Assembly: GCF_009649815.1 (NCBI RefSeq)
Contig: NZ_WJIC01000004.1
Location: 372,001 to 436,000, forward strand
Direction of reading: 5' to 3'
DNA from: Nocardia sp. SYP-A9097
GTDB taxonomy: Bacteria > Actinomycetota > Actinomycetes > Mycobacteriales > Mycobacteriaceae
Length of the DNA: 64,000 nucleotides
The notes under the pieces were generated by a model that had not been told where the DNA came from, searched no databases, and saw only the letters and a list, made by a program, of their open reading frames with translations. A program made the position numbers and the translations under genes. This document shows, piece after piece, positions 50,405-59,073 of the stretch. Position 1 is the first letter of the stretch. Every line of letters begins with the position of its first letter.

Positions 50405-50932
50405 TTGACACACTTCATCAGCCGCGCGAAAGCAGGCATTCTTTTCGGGACGCTGACGGCTGTCGGCGTCGTGATTTCGCCCGCGACCGCGAATGCCGCG
50501 CAGCCGGATGATGTCGTCACGATTCAGCAGGTTTCCAGTGGCCGGTATCTCGATGCGTGGAATGACGGGACGCACGATTACAACGTTGTCACCCGGCCGA
50601 AGCAGGGAGATGTCAGTCAGCAGTGGCGGATTCACTGGGATGACAGCGGGACCGGGACGGGGACGGTGGAGCAGGTCAGCAGCCATCGCTACTTGGACGC
50701 GCATGAGATCGAATCGCTGGACTACCACCTGGTGACTCGGCCCGTTCAGAACAACCCGACGCAGCAGTGGCGCATTCAATCCATCGGTGGCGGGAAGTAC
50801 GCCATGCAACAGGTTTCCAGTAATCGGTATGTCGACGCGCATGAGATTGTCGAGAAGGATTACGGCGTGGTGAGTCGTCCGGCGCAGAACAATACGACCC
50901 AGCAATTCGTACTGGTTGTCGTCGGCCACTGA
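50405..50932 (+). CDS. Secreted beta-trefoil (ricin-type lectin-like) protein
   Basis: A 175-residue protein from a TTG start. The signal peptide is SRAKAGILFGTLTAVGVVI followed by SPATANA|AQ. The mature part has three repeats of about 45 residues: VSSGRYLDAWN, VSSHRYLDAHE and VSSNRYVDAHE, each followed by a D-Y-x-[VL]-V-[TS]-R-P and a Q-Q-W/F. This is the ricin-type QxW beta-trefoil pattern, with the third repeat having Phe. Such proteins bind sugars. The start is chosen from the signal peptide position; no ribosome site is convincing. Confidence 0.85.
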   Translation: MTHFISRAKAGILFGTLTAVGVVISPATANAAQPDDVVTIQQVSSGRYLDAWNDGTHDYNVVTRPKQGDVSQQWRIHWDDSGTGTGTVEQVSSHRYLDAHEIESLDYHLVTRPVQNNPTQQWRIQSIGGGKYAMQQVSSNRYVDAHEIVEKDYGVVSRPAQNNTTQQFVLVVVGH

Positions 50933-50942
50933 GGCGGCATCG

Positions 50943-52094
50943 TCACCGCGGACAGGTTGATTCGAAGGATGCGCCGGCGAATATATCGCCGACCCAGTTC
51001 AGCCATTGCCCGGCCACCTCGGCCGGGGCACCGTGGCCACCGGGAACCACGAGATCGTGAACCGGGGTACCGAGTGCGCACATTTCGGTGATCGCCGCGG
51101 TGGACCAGGCGGTACTCACCAGTTTGTCGGCATCGCCACGAACTATGTAGGTGGGCAGGGCAGTAGCGGACTTCGGCAGATTGGTCCGGGACTGGAGATC
51201 GGAGAAGGGTTGGGCGGCAGCATCATCGACGAACCGGACCTCGGCGGGGGTGGCCGCCAAGCCGAGCGAGATGTCGTCGGCGGTCAGCTCGCCGCTGCAC
51301 TTCGACTCCAAATGTGGTGCGGCGGTGAGCAGATCACCGTGCAGGACGCGGTCGTAGCTGTATCCGGGATCGTGGTAGCGGACGGCCTCGACGAGATACG
51401 GCAGGATCAGATACTGCTCGGGAACATTGAGGCCGCCGGTGCGAACGGGTTCGGTGAATTCGATCTTCAGCGCCGGGGACAGTAGTAGTACGCCGCGGAT
51501 ATTCAGTTCCGGCGCATAGGATTTCGCGGTTTCAGAGGCGGACTCCGCCGCCCGCCCACCCTGGGACGCGCCGACGAGCACCGTTTCCGCACCCAGCGCC
51601 AGCCCGGTGGCGTGCGCGGCCCGCACCGAGTTCAGCACGTCATACCCCGACGACTGCGAGTCCGCATACGGAGCCGCGCCCGGACCGTCGAGCCCCTGAT
51701 AATTGGTCATCACCACCGCGCGCTGGCCCGCCAGCAGCTGCTCCACCGCCGGAGCCGATCCGAACAACGTCGGTGAATTGGTTGGCGCACAGGCACTTAC
51801 AACACCGGAGGTGCCGTGTGCGAAGGCAACCACCGGCCAGCCCCCGGCCGGAGCCACACCCTTGGGCACGAATACCGCACCCGACACCTCGATCGGCTTA
51901 CCCGCCGGTGAGGTCGACTGATATCGGATATAGGTCGCCGACGACGCGGCCGCCGACAAGGCGGGCTCGAGCGCACCCAGCGGCCGTTGTGAGACCAGCG
52001 TCCCGGCCGGCTTCACCTCGGCCGTATCGGTGGATGTTCCGCATGCCGCGACGACCACGGCCGCCAATATCGGGAAAACAATTCGCGCTCGCAT
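50943..52094 (-). CDS. LIP-family lipase lipoprotein
   Basis: A 383-residue protein. The signal MRARIVFPILAAVVVAAC ends in the lipobox VAAC. The alpha/beta hydrolase core has VLVGASQGGRAAESAS (nucleophile Ser in G-A-S-Q-G), acid D in YIVRGDADKLV, and His in VPGGHGAPAEVAG. It belongs with the secreted LIP family, like the enzyme at 43-44 kb, but is anchored. It would release fatty acids from lipids outside the membrane. A nested hairpin upstream ends the conservon. Confidence 0.9.
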   Translation of the reverse strand: MRARIVFPILAAVVVAACGTSTDTAEVKPAGTLVSQRPLGALEPALSAAASSATYIRYQSTSPAGKPIEVSGAVFVPKGVAPAGGWPVVAFAHGTSGVVSACAPTNSPTLFGSAPAVEQLLAGQRAVVMTNYQGLDGPGAAPYADSQSSGYDVLNSVRAAHATGLALGAETVLVGASQGGRAAESASETAKSYAPELNIRGVLLLSPALKIEFTEPVRTGGLNVPEQYLILPYLVEAVRYHDPGYSYDRVLHGDLLTAAPHLESKCSGELTADDISLGLAATPAEVRFVDDAAAQPFSDLQSRTNLPKSATALPTYIVRGDADKLVSTAWSTAAITEMCALGTPVHDLVVPGGHGAPAEVAGQWLNWVGDIFAGASFESTCPR

Positions 52095-52175
52095 GCCACT
52101 CCCCGGTGTCGGAGTCGATCACGGTCACCCTTGTTCGCTACAACTTAGCCCGGTAGGCGGCGAGGCGTCGGCGAC

Positions 52176-52232
52176 CGGCACAGCTGATGAAGATGATCCC
52201 GCTGATCGGGATCGCGTGAATCAGCTGTGCCG
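52176..52232 (-). terminator. Nested hairpin ending the conservon operon
   Basis: Outer arms of 13 bp (cggcacagctgat / atcagctgtgccg) enclose a second inverted repeat (gatccc / gggatc) in the loop. It begins 10 nt after the stop of the last P450 gene. Confidence 0.6.
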
Positions 52233-52241
52233 ACGCGCGGG

Positions 52242-53462
52242 CTACTCGGCGGTGAGGCGGACCGGGAGTTCGCGGTGGCCGTTGGAGATGAAGCCGATCA
52301 CCGGGGCGATATCGGCCGGGTCGGTGGCGAAACGCAGGTCCGGGAAGCGGTTGAACAGCGCCGGGAGGGCGATGCTCGCTTCCAGGCGGGCCAGGGGTGC
52401 GCCGATGCAGTGGTGCACGCCGTGGCCGAATGCGACGTGATCCTTGTTCACCCGGGTGATGTCGAAGGATTCGGCGGTGTCGCCGTGCACCTTCGGGTCG
52501 CGACCGGCGGCGGCGTAGGAGGCGAGAATGGCGTCGCCCTTGGGGATTCGGATGCCGTCGATCTCGATGTCCTCCACCGCGTAGCGCAGCGGTAGATGGG
52601 CCACGGGGGCCTCGAAGCGCAGCGTCTCCTCGATGACATCTTCCCAGGTGACCTCGCCCGCGCGGACGGCGGCCAGCTGTTCGGGATGGGTGAGAAGCGC
52701 GAAAATGGCCTGGTCCAAAAGGTTTACGGTCGTCTCGTGCCCGGCGTTGATGACGAGCATCAACGTGTCGACCATTTCCTTCTCGGTGAGCCGCTCGCCG
52801 TCCTCGTCGCGGGTCGAGATGAGCACACTTGTCATGTCGTCACCCGGGTTGTCGCGCTTGAACGCGACGAGTTCCTCGACGAGACCGAACATTTCGACGT
52901 AGTTGGCCCCGGCGGCCTCGGGCGTGATCTCGGTATCGAAGAACCGGGCCACGCAAATACGCAGCGCGGGTTCGCGATCCTCGGGCACACCCATGAGTTC
53001 GGTGAGCACCTGGATCGGCACGGGATACGCGAAACTCTCACGCAGATCGACGATTTCACCCGCGGGCGCGGCGGCCAGCCCGTCGAGCAGGTTCGCCACG
53101 ATCTCCTCGATCCGCGGCCGCAACGCCATGGTGCGGCGATGCGTGAACGCGGGCGAGACCAGCTTGCGCAGGCGGCGGTGATCGGCCCCGTAGGCGGTGA
53201 ACATATTGGCCACCGCGACCCACGGGAACAGCGGCCACTCGGGGGTGATCTCACCATTTCCGAAGGCAGACCAGTGCTGTACCGGATCCTTCGACACGCG
53301 TGGATCGGCCAGCAGTCGCTTCAACACATCGGCATCGGTGACCGACCAGGCGGGTACGCCCATCAACTCGACCAGGGTCACCGGTCCACGGGCACGGATG
53401 CGGGCGTTCTCGCCTTGAATGTCGACACCGGTGAGGTCCAGCGCCAGGGGTTCGATCGTCAA
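52242..53462 (-). CDS. Cytochrome P450 of the conservon
   Basis: A 406-residue P450. I-helix motif INAGHETTVNLLD, K-helix ETLRFEAP (ExxR), and the heme loop FGHGVHHCIGAPLARLE are all intact, so this should be an active enzyme. It is the last gene of the conservon, 10 nt after the ExxR-lacking P450. In Streptomyces conservons, paired P450s of the CYP154/CYP157 type occupy this position. A distinct ATG start is used. The substrate is unknown; redox partner genes are not adjacent. Confidence 0.93.
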   Translation of the reverse strand: MTIEPLALDLTGVDIQGENARIRARGPVTLVELMGVPAWSVTDADVLKRLLADPRVSKDPVQHWSAFGNGEITPEWPLFPWVAVANMFTAYGADHRRLRKLVSPAFTHRRTMALRPRIEEIVANLLDGLAAAPAGEIVDLRESFAYPVPIQVLTELMGVPEDREPALRICVARFFDTEITPEAAGANYVEMFGLVEELVAFKRDNPGDDMTSVLISTRDEDGERLTEKEMVDTLMLVINAGHETTVNLLDQAIFALLTHPEQLAAVRAGEVTWEDVIEETLRFEAPVAHLPLRYAVEDIEIDGIRIPKGDAILASYAAAGRDPKVHGDTAESFDITRVNKDHVAFGHGVHHCIGAPLARLEASIALPALFNRFPDLRFATDPADIAPVIGFISNGHRELPVRLTAE

Positions 53463-53472
53463 AACAGCTCTC

Positions 53473-54699
53473 CTACTTCACATTCAACGGCGGACTCGCG
53501 GGGAAGACCACCGGCAGCGCCGCCAGCGCGCGGTGGAACGGTCCTGCCCGCCAAGATAATTCATCCACCGGCACCGCGAGACGTAGCTCGGGCAGCGCGT
53601 CCAGTAGCTGGTCGATCGCCTCCTGCGCCACCAGCGTCGCCACCGACTTCGCCGGGCACGCATGCGGTCCCAGACTCCAGGCCAGATGCGAGCGATTGCC
53701 GATGCGCTCGCCGCCGCCGATCGCGGGATCGTTATTGCAGCCCGCCAGCGAGATCACGACCGGTTGATGCGCGGGCAGCCAGGTCTCGCCGATGAGCATG
53801 GGCTGGCGCGGATAGGAGATGGCGAAGTTCGCCATGGGCGGGTCGTTGAAGAGCACCTCGTCCAAAGCGTCACGGGTGGAGAGACTTCCGCCGAGCACAT
53901 CACCGGCGAAGCGATCGTCGGTGAGAATCAGCCGCAGGGTATTGATGATCAGATTCTGCTGTGGTTCCAGACCCGCGCCGTAGAGGCTGATGATGTTCGC
54001 CAGCATCTCGGTGTCGTCGAGTCCGGCACCGTGCTGCAGCAGCCGGGTCACCATATCGTCGCCGGGCTCGCGCTTCTTGAGCTCGATCAGCTCCAGCAGT
54101 GCGCCACTGAGCAATTGCATGCCCAGTTCGGCGTTTTCGTCCACGGAGTCGAATAGTGCCGCCATACCCGCCGCGACCCGCTGGCCGATCTCCGGCGGGC
54201 AGCCGAGCATGTCATTGAGTCCGGCGAAAACCAGCGGGAACGCGTACTGACTGATCAGCTCCGCGGATCCGCTCTCGCAGAACGTATTGATCAGCGGCGT
54301 CGCTTCGCGCTCGACAATCGCGTGCAGCCCATGTAGATCCACGCCGTCGACCGCGTGCACATTGGCCTGCCGGTACCGCCGATGCGCATCACCGGCATTG
54401 CGCAGCACATTCGGATACCACTCCATCATCGGCTTCACCGGGCAGTCGGCCGGAACATTCTGCTGCCAGATGCGCGGATCGGCCGGGAAATGCTCGGGAT
54501 CATTGAGAATCCGCACGGCGTCGTGATAGCCGATCACCAGGGTGGCGGGTATGCCCGGGGCCATCTGCACCGGCACCAGCGAACCGTAGCGGCGGCGCAT
54601 CTCGCGGTAGTGCCCGTGCGGGTCGGAGGCGAATTCCTGTGTGTACAACGGGAATTGCGCTCCGTCGACTAGGACATAGGGACCGGTCGATGTGGTCAA
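53473..54699 (-). CDS. ExxR-lacking cytochrome P450 of the conservon (CYP157-like)
   Basis: A 408-residue P450-fold protein. The heme loop WSLGPHACPAKS keeps the Cys (about C348) but not the usual F-x-x-G-x-x-x-C-x-G. In the K-helix the ExxR is replaced by EVLF (E281, F284). The I-helix is GAGLEPQQN in place of A-G-x-E-T. Loss of the ExxR Arg is a known feature of the CYP157 family of Streptomyces conservons. The TTG start overlaps the GTPase stop by 4 nt (TTGA). It may still bind heme; whether it is catalytic is uncertain. Confidence 0.85.
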   Translation of the reverse strand: MTTSTGPYVLVDGAQFPLYTQEFASDPHGHYREMRRRYGSLVPVQMAPGIPATLVIGYHDAVRILNDPEHFPADPRIWQQNVPADCPVKPMMEWYPNVLRNAGDAHRRYRQANVHAVDGVDLHGLHAIVEREATPLINTFCESGSAELISQYAFPLVFAGLNDMLGCPPEIGQRVAAGMAALFDSVDENAELGMQLLSGALLELIELKKREPGDDMVTRLLQHGAGLDDTEMLANIISLYGAGLEPQQNLIINTLRLILTDDRFAGDVLGGSLSTRDALDEVLFNDPPMANFAISYPRQPMLIGETWLPAHQPVVISLAGCNNDPAIGGGERIGNRSHLAWSLGPHACPAKSVATLVAQEAIDQLLDALPELRLAVPVDELSWRAGPFHRALAALPVVFPASPPLNVK

Positions 54700-55313
54700 A
54701 TCCGTGACTCCTGGCGAGATTGGAACAGGTATTCGACGAGCGTGATGAGCGACTGCACGCACGTACGCCGATCGCGTGCGTCCAGTGCGGTCAGCGGGGT
54801 GCCTTCGGCGAGGTCCAGCGCATCGCGGATCTCGTCGAGCGGATAGCGCTTGGCACCCTCGAATTCGTTGACCGCCACCGAATATGGCACGCCGCGCTGT
54901 TCGAGCACGGCCAGCACCTCATCGGATTGTTCGATGCGCCGGGTGTCCACCAGTACCAGCGCGCCGAGTGCGCCCAGGGCCAGTTCCTCCCACAGCGGGA
55001 CGAACCGCTGCTGTCCGGGTGTACCGAAAAGATAAAGCGCCAGTTGGGGATTCAAGGTGATACGGCCGAAATCCATGGCGACCGTGGTGGTCGTCTTACT
55101 GCCGAGTCCGGCCATATCGTCCACGCCGATACTGGCTTCGGTGATCGTCTCCTCGGTGCGTAGCGGTTTGATCTCCGAGACGCTGCCGACGAACGTGGTC
55201 TTACCGACGCCGAAATTGCCTGCCACCAAAAGCTTTACCGACTTGACGACGGTGGGGGCCAGATAGTCGACGCCGGGGGGCGTCGACTCAGACCGCAAGG
55301 GCACGGAGCCCAT
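54696..55313 (-). CDS. Conservon small GTPase (CvnD-like)
   Basis: A 205-residue Ras-like GTPase of the conservon type. Walker A is LLVAGNFGVGKTTFVGS; FGTPGQQRF is the G3; VAVNEFEGAKR is the position of the N-K-x-D motif, with Asn-Glu-Phe. SxxEIKPLRTEETITEAS is switch I. Conservon GTPases form complexes with the histidine-kinase-like ATPase, roadblock and DUF742 proteins. The gene's start overlaps the end of DUF742 by 26 nt. An N-terminal extension of 20 residues precedes the fold. Confidence 0.95.
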   Translation of the reverse strand: MGSVPLRSESTPPGVDYLAPTVVKSVKLLVAGNFGVGKTTFVGSVSEIKPLRTEETITEASIGVDDMAGLGSKTTTTVAMDFGRITLNPQLALYLFGTPGQQRFVPLWEELALGALGALVLVDTRRIEQSDEVLAVLEQRGVPYSVAVNEFEGAKRYPLDEIRDALDLAEGTPLTALDARDRRTCVQSLITLVEYLFQSRQESRI

Positions 55314-55632
55314 TCAGAACCTCTTCCAGCAAACTGACGTCCGGCAGGGTGTGTACGGGCGTCCGGGTTATCAGGTGACCGCTGTCGAGTAGGTCGGCGA
55401 CGACGATCTTCACCACCGAGGGTGGTAGGTCGAGGTGTGCGGCGATCTCGGCCAGCGACAAGGCGTCTCGGCAGAGCGCGCAGATTCTGCGCGCATCCGG
55501 CGAGCCGCCTTGCAGTGCGAGTTCGGCGGCGACGATCACGGTGACCAGGTCCAGTTGCCGGGTGGGACGCGAACGCCCACCCGTGCGCACGTAGGCCCGG
55601 ACCAGATCGGGATCCCGCCGCGGTCCGGTCAC
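55288..55632 (-). CDS. Conservon DUF742 protein (CvnC-like)
   Basis: A 114-residue winged-helix-like protein: LVRAYVRTGGRSRP, then ARRICALCRDALSLAEIAAHLDLPPSVVKIVVADLLDSGHLITRTP, ending LLEEVLNGLRALAV. This is the DUF742 pattern. It begins at GTG, overlapping the roadblock stop by 4 nt. DUF742 proteins link roadblock and GTPase in conservons. Confidence 0.95.
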   Translation of the reverse strand: MTGPRRDPDLVRAYVRTGGRSRPTRQLDLVTVIVAAELALQGGSPDARRICALCRDALSLAEIAAHLDLPPSVVKIVVADLLDSGHLITRTPVHTLPDVSLLEEVLNGLRALAV

Positions 55633-56066
55633 GGCCGGGCGCCACCGCGCGGTATGGCGCCGAGCTCGTGCCCGACCCGCGCGGCCAGCTCGTTGAGCCG
55701 ATGCGCGACCAGCGCCACATCGACCTCCGGGGTGGTGGACACGCCGATGACAGCGCCCTCGCCGGCGGCGGTAATGAAGATCATCCCGCCGTCGTATTCG
55801 GTGACGTTCTGGCGCACGCGATCCTGCGGGCCACCACAGAATTCACCGAGCGCCTTGCCGAGCGAGCGCAGGCCGGAGGCCGCGGCGGCAAAACGTTCGG
55901 AATTGTCCTTGGAGATATTGCCCGAGTGCGCGATTCGCAGGCCGTCTTCGGAGAGCAGCACCGCGAACCGGACCCCCGGGATATCTAGATCGGCGAGCAT
56001 CCAACCTAGTCGGTTGGTGCTATCGGCGGGAGCGGCGTGCGGGTCAGCCGCAATCGGTGTGTTCAC
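55629..56066 (-). CDS. Conservon roadblock/LC7 protein (CvnB-like)
   Basis: A 145-residue roadblock protein with RLGWMLADLDIPGVRFAVLLSEDGLRIAHSGNI, then SERFAAAASGLRSLGKALGEF and GMIFITAAGEGAVIGVSTTPEVDVALVAHRLNELAARVG. It starts at GTG, with the kinase stop overlapping by 4 nt. It is likely the GTPase regulator in this complex. Confidence 0.95.
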   Translation of the reverse strand: MNTPIAADPHAAPADSTNRLGWMLADLDIPGVRFAVLLSEDGLRIAHSGNISKDNSERFAAAASGLRSLGKALGEFCGGPQDRVRQNVTEYDGGMIFITAAGEGAVIGVSTTPEVDVALVAHRLNELAARVGHELGAIPRGGARP

Positions 56067-57511
56067 GAGATCTTCCCTTCGGTCTGGTCGGCTTCGGCTG
56101 CGGCGGTACGGCCGGCGACCGAACCGCTGTACCACGCCACCGCGATATCGGGTCGAGCGAGTTGGAGCGTCGGCGCGGGCGCCGGTTCGAGCGCCTGCGG
56201 CGGGCTGGGTGCCGCCTGCAGTGCGGGCATGGGTGCGGAGGTCGGGCCACTGGGTTGCACCACGGTGCGCCGCCGCCGTTTGGTGAGTCCGCTCGCGGTC
56301 AAGGCTGCGGCGATGATTTCTTCTTCTTCCACGGTGTGCTCCCGCACCGGGGTGACGACGGTCGCTGCCACGGCGGGCAGCTCCGGCACGTCCTGCGGTG
56401 CGACCAGAAGGGATTCGGGGATGAAGACCATGGCACGCACGCCGCCGTAGGCGTTCGGGCCGTCCACGTACACGCTGAATCCGTAGCGGCGCACCAGCGC
56501 CGCGATGGACGGAAAACCGATCTTCGGCGCGGGACCGAGTTCGAGAATGTCGACCGCGCGTTCACCGGCGAGCACCTGGCGGGCATCCTCCAGCTGCTCG
56601 GGGTTCATGCGCACCCCGGCATCGTCGATCAGGATGGTCACGCCGTGGTGGCCTTCCTGAAAGCTGATGTCCACGAACGAAGTCGGGGGCGAGTACCGCA
56701 ACGCGTTGTCCAGCAGGGTCGCGACGGTATGCACCAGCGGCTCCACCACACGGCTGACCACCACGCGGTCGGCCTGGGTGGTGCGGACCCGCAGATAGTC
56801 GCGGACGCGGCCGACCGCGCCGCCGACCACATCGGTCACCGACTGCTGTGGCCAGCGCCGGCCGGGCAGACCACCGCTGACGATCACATACGATTGCGCC
56901 TGCCGGATCATCTGCTGCACACTGTGATCGATGCGGATCAGCGTCTCGTAGACCGCGTCATCGCGATGCTCGCGCAGTGCGGAGCTGACCACCTTGCCGA
57001 CGTCCGCGCCGAGGCTGACCACCGAGGTGCCGAACGAGCGCACGGCCGCGCCGGTCACATCGCGGGACGCGCCCTGCGCGTGATCGCGCGCGGCCTGCGC
57101 CTCATCGCGAACGGCCTGCTCCGCCTTGGCGATTGCCTGCCGGGCCTGCGCCTCGACCTCGCGTTTGCCCTGCTCCGAGGCTTCGGCCCAGAGCAGGCGC
57201 AAATCCTCGGCGAAGTATTCGACGGTCTGCCAGACCAGCGGAGCGATATTCGACTGCTCCAGTCCCGGAGGGCTTTCGGTGCCGGTGATCGGCATGCCCG
57301 GTCGCCGAATCGATTCGGTGACCGACGGAAGCGTCTTGCGCACAAGCTGTTCGAGCAATTGCTCCCAGCCGCGCACCTGCGCGGCCAGTTGATCGGCGCG
57401 CGCCCGCTCCGCGCGGACGCGCACTGCCGCATAGCCGGCCGCCGCCACGGCGACCACTAGTAGAGAAACAGTTATCCAGAGAAACATCACGGCCATATGG
57501 GGTTTCGTCAA
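56063..57511 (-). CDS. Conservon histidine-kinase-like ATPase (CvnA-like)
   Basis: A 482-residue protein. One N-terminal membrane helix (VMFLWITVSLLVVAVAAAGY) is followed by a helical coiled region (RARADQLAAQVRGWEQLLEQL) and a long Ala/Glu/Arg-rich coiled coil at about residues 100-150. The HATPase domain has PLVHTVATLLDNALRYSPPTS (N box) and ILIDDAGVRMNPEQLEDAR (G1 box region). The C-terminus is a Pro/Ala-rich tail. No H-box histidine of classical kinases was recognised. It is the first gene of the conservon operon. Confidence 0.93.
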   Translation of the reverse strand: MTKPHMAVMFLWITVSLLVVAVAAAGYAAVRVRAERARADQLAAQVRGWEQLLEQLVRKTLPSVTESIRRPGMPITGTESPPGLEQSNIAPLVWQTVEYFAEDLRLLWAEASEQGKREVEAQARQAIAKAEQAVRDEAQAARDHAQGASRDVTGAAVRSFGTSVVSLGADVGKVVSSALREHRDDAVYETLIRIDHSVQQMIRQAQSYVIVSGGLPGRRWPQQSVTDVVGGAVGRVRDYLRVRTTQADRVVVSRVVEPLVHTVATLLDNALRYSPPTSFVDISFQEGHHGVTILIDDAGVRMNPEQLEDARQVLAGERAVDILELGPAPKIGFPSIAALVRRYGFSVYVDGPNAYGGVRAMVFIPESLLVAPQDVPELPAVAATVVTPVREHTVEEEEIIAAALTASGLTKRRRRTVVQPSGPTSAPMPALQAAPSPPQALEPAPAPTLQLARPDIAVAWYSGSVAGRTAAAEADQTEGKIS

Positions 57512-57656
57512 TCCTGTCGGCTACACCGGGGTCGAGCGCACTCGCGAAACACGCCGACCGTAGCCCATAACATACCTATTCCGTTATCTCAGCGACACTT
57601 TCGCTTGCAATCCCCTCAAAGTGAGGGCTCGGATCACCGATGTCGCGGCTTCGGGT

Positions 57657-57941
57657 TCAGCTGAGCGACCGCACATCCGAGATGTCGTACTCGGCAACCG
57701 ATGCCGCGCGGATCTGCGCATTCTGCGCCTCGGAGGGGCCGCTGCCCCGGAATGCCTCGACCGCGGCCCGCGACTTCCACCGCTCGAAGATATTGATGCG
57801 AGCGGGATCGACCAGATCCGCGGCGAGCGAGAAGTCCAGACAAGACGCATCGCGCGCGTGTTCCACCACTTCCACGCAATCCGCGAGGTAGGAATCCCGC
57901 TGCTGCGGGTCCACCATGATGTGGCCTGCGACGATCACCAT
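57657..57941 (-). CDS. Antibiotic biosynthesis monooxygenase (ABM)-domain protein
   Basis: A 94-residue ferredoxin-like protein. VIVAGHIMVDPQQRDSYLADCVEVVEHARDASCLDFSLAADLVDPARINIFERWKSRAAVEAF is the ABM pattern, with its strand-helix-strand and the acidic ERW. Such small dimeric proteins are cofactor-free monooxygenases or heme-degrading enzymes. The ATG chosen avoids an Arg/Pro-rich upstream extension. A 6-bp hairpin lies about 30 nt beyond the stop. It stands alone between the conservon and a hydrolase. Confidence 0.85.
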   Translation of the reverse strand: MVIVAGHIMVDPQQRDSYLADCVEVVEHARDASCLDFSLAADLVDPARINIFERWKSRAAVEAFRGSGPSEAQNAQIRAASVAEYDISDVRSLS

Positions 57942-58056
57942 GCGAATCCTTTGCTCGGTTGGAAACGGTCTGTCGCAGCGTAGGGCGGGCGTTGGCGGAC
58001 AAGACAATCGGGTGAGCGGGTGCCGGTGGTGGACCGGCACCCGCTCAGCGCTCACA

Positions 58057-58815
58057 TCAGGCTGGTGTCACCGCGGCCGAGCCGAGATGGCGGGCGAAGA
58101 ACCGGGCGCGGTCGCTCGGTTCGAAGCCGCGCATTCGGTTGTGCCTGCCCGGGAAGGCGTGCATCGACTTGTCCAGGGACGCGCAGGCGTCGAACAATGC
58201 CAGTTCGGGCTGCCGGTCGATCCCGTCGTCATCCCAGGCGATAATGAATTCGGCCGGGATGGTTATCTTTCCCGCCGCCTCCAACAGCGCGTCGTAGGCG
58301 AATACCGGGCCGAAAGACGCTGCGGTGATGCGGGGCTCGACCGCAGTCAGCATCAATCCGATCGCGGATCCGAGTGTCACCCCGGCGAATCCGATCGGTG
58401 CGTCGGCCCCGATTTCGGGCAGCTCCTGTAGTGCGTCGATGGTGGCCTGCCATTCCGGCACCGCCCGCTCGGCCAGCGCGGAGTTGTACTCGGTAATGAG
58501 CGGTCCCATCGGCTCCTGCATCGCATGCGCCCGCTGAAAAGCCGCCCGCGCCGCCTCATCCACCGCATCGCGCGGCCGATCCCCATGTCCCGGTGCGTCA
58601 ATGGCGGCAACGGTATACCCGCAATTGGATACCAGATACTGAGCATTGGCCACCAGCCCCGGCGCCTTCTTATGCAATCCGCCGGTATGCCCACTCAAAA
58701 TCAGCGGTGCCCCAACCGAATTCGCCTCCGGCGACCAAAGCGCGCCGGTGATCTCACCCATGGTGAAACCGCGTTCGACGACACCATTCTCAGATGCCTC
58801 GGAAATAAACTTCAT
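58057..58815 (-). CDS. Alpha/beta hydrolase with Thr at the nucleophile position
   Basis: A 252-residue protein. The oxyanion region is PLILSGHTGGLHKK, the elbow is FAGVTLGSAIG, in which T147 sits where a Ser or Cys nucleophile is expected (G145-V-T-L-G149). The acid is probably in IIAWDDDGID, and the His in FPGRHNRMRG (H225). The general fold is secure. With Thr at the elbow, hydrolytic activity is uncertain; S150 nearby could take over. No operon partner is evident. Confidence 0.8.
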   Translation of the reverse strand: MKFISEASENGVVERGFTMGEITGALWSPEANSVGAPLILSGHTGGLHKKAPGLVANAQYLVSNCGYTVAAIDAPGHGDRPRDAVDEAARAAFQRAHAMQEPMGPLITEYNSALAERAVPEWQATIDALQELPEIGADAPIGFAGVTLGSAIGLMLTAVEPRITAASFGPVFAYDALLEAAGKITIPAEFIIAWDDDGIDRQPELALFDACASLDKSMHAFPGRHNRMRGFEPSDRARFFARHLGSAAVTPA

Positions 58816-59008
58816 GATGATGCCTCTCGGAATTGCCCTGCGTTCCAGGCACTCCCAGCGACACCTACGTCAATCGCTCAACCGTGAACAGAGCGGGAGC
58901 ACCCACATGGATACAGCATTCAAGGGTCCCACCTCCTCACGTCGAATCACGGCGAACAGCACGCTACCAACCCACCCACCGCCCCGTCCACCCCAATTCT
59001 GAATGGAC

Positions 59009-59046
59009 CATGAGGACTGTCCGGTGGTATTCCGGAGGTCCTCATG
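59009..59046 (-). terminator. Terminator of the zinc-ribbon gene
   Basis: Perfect 9-bp arms (catgaggac / gtcctcatg) enclose a further ccgg/ccgg pair. It begins 27 nt beyond the stop of the leftward gene. Confidence 0.55.
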
Positions 59047-59073
59047 ATCGGAGCCGTCTATGCGGCTCAGCCG

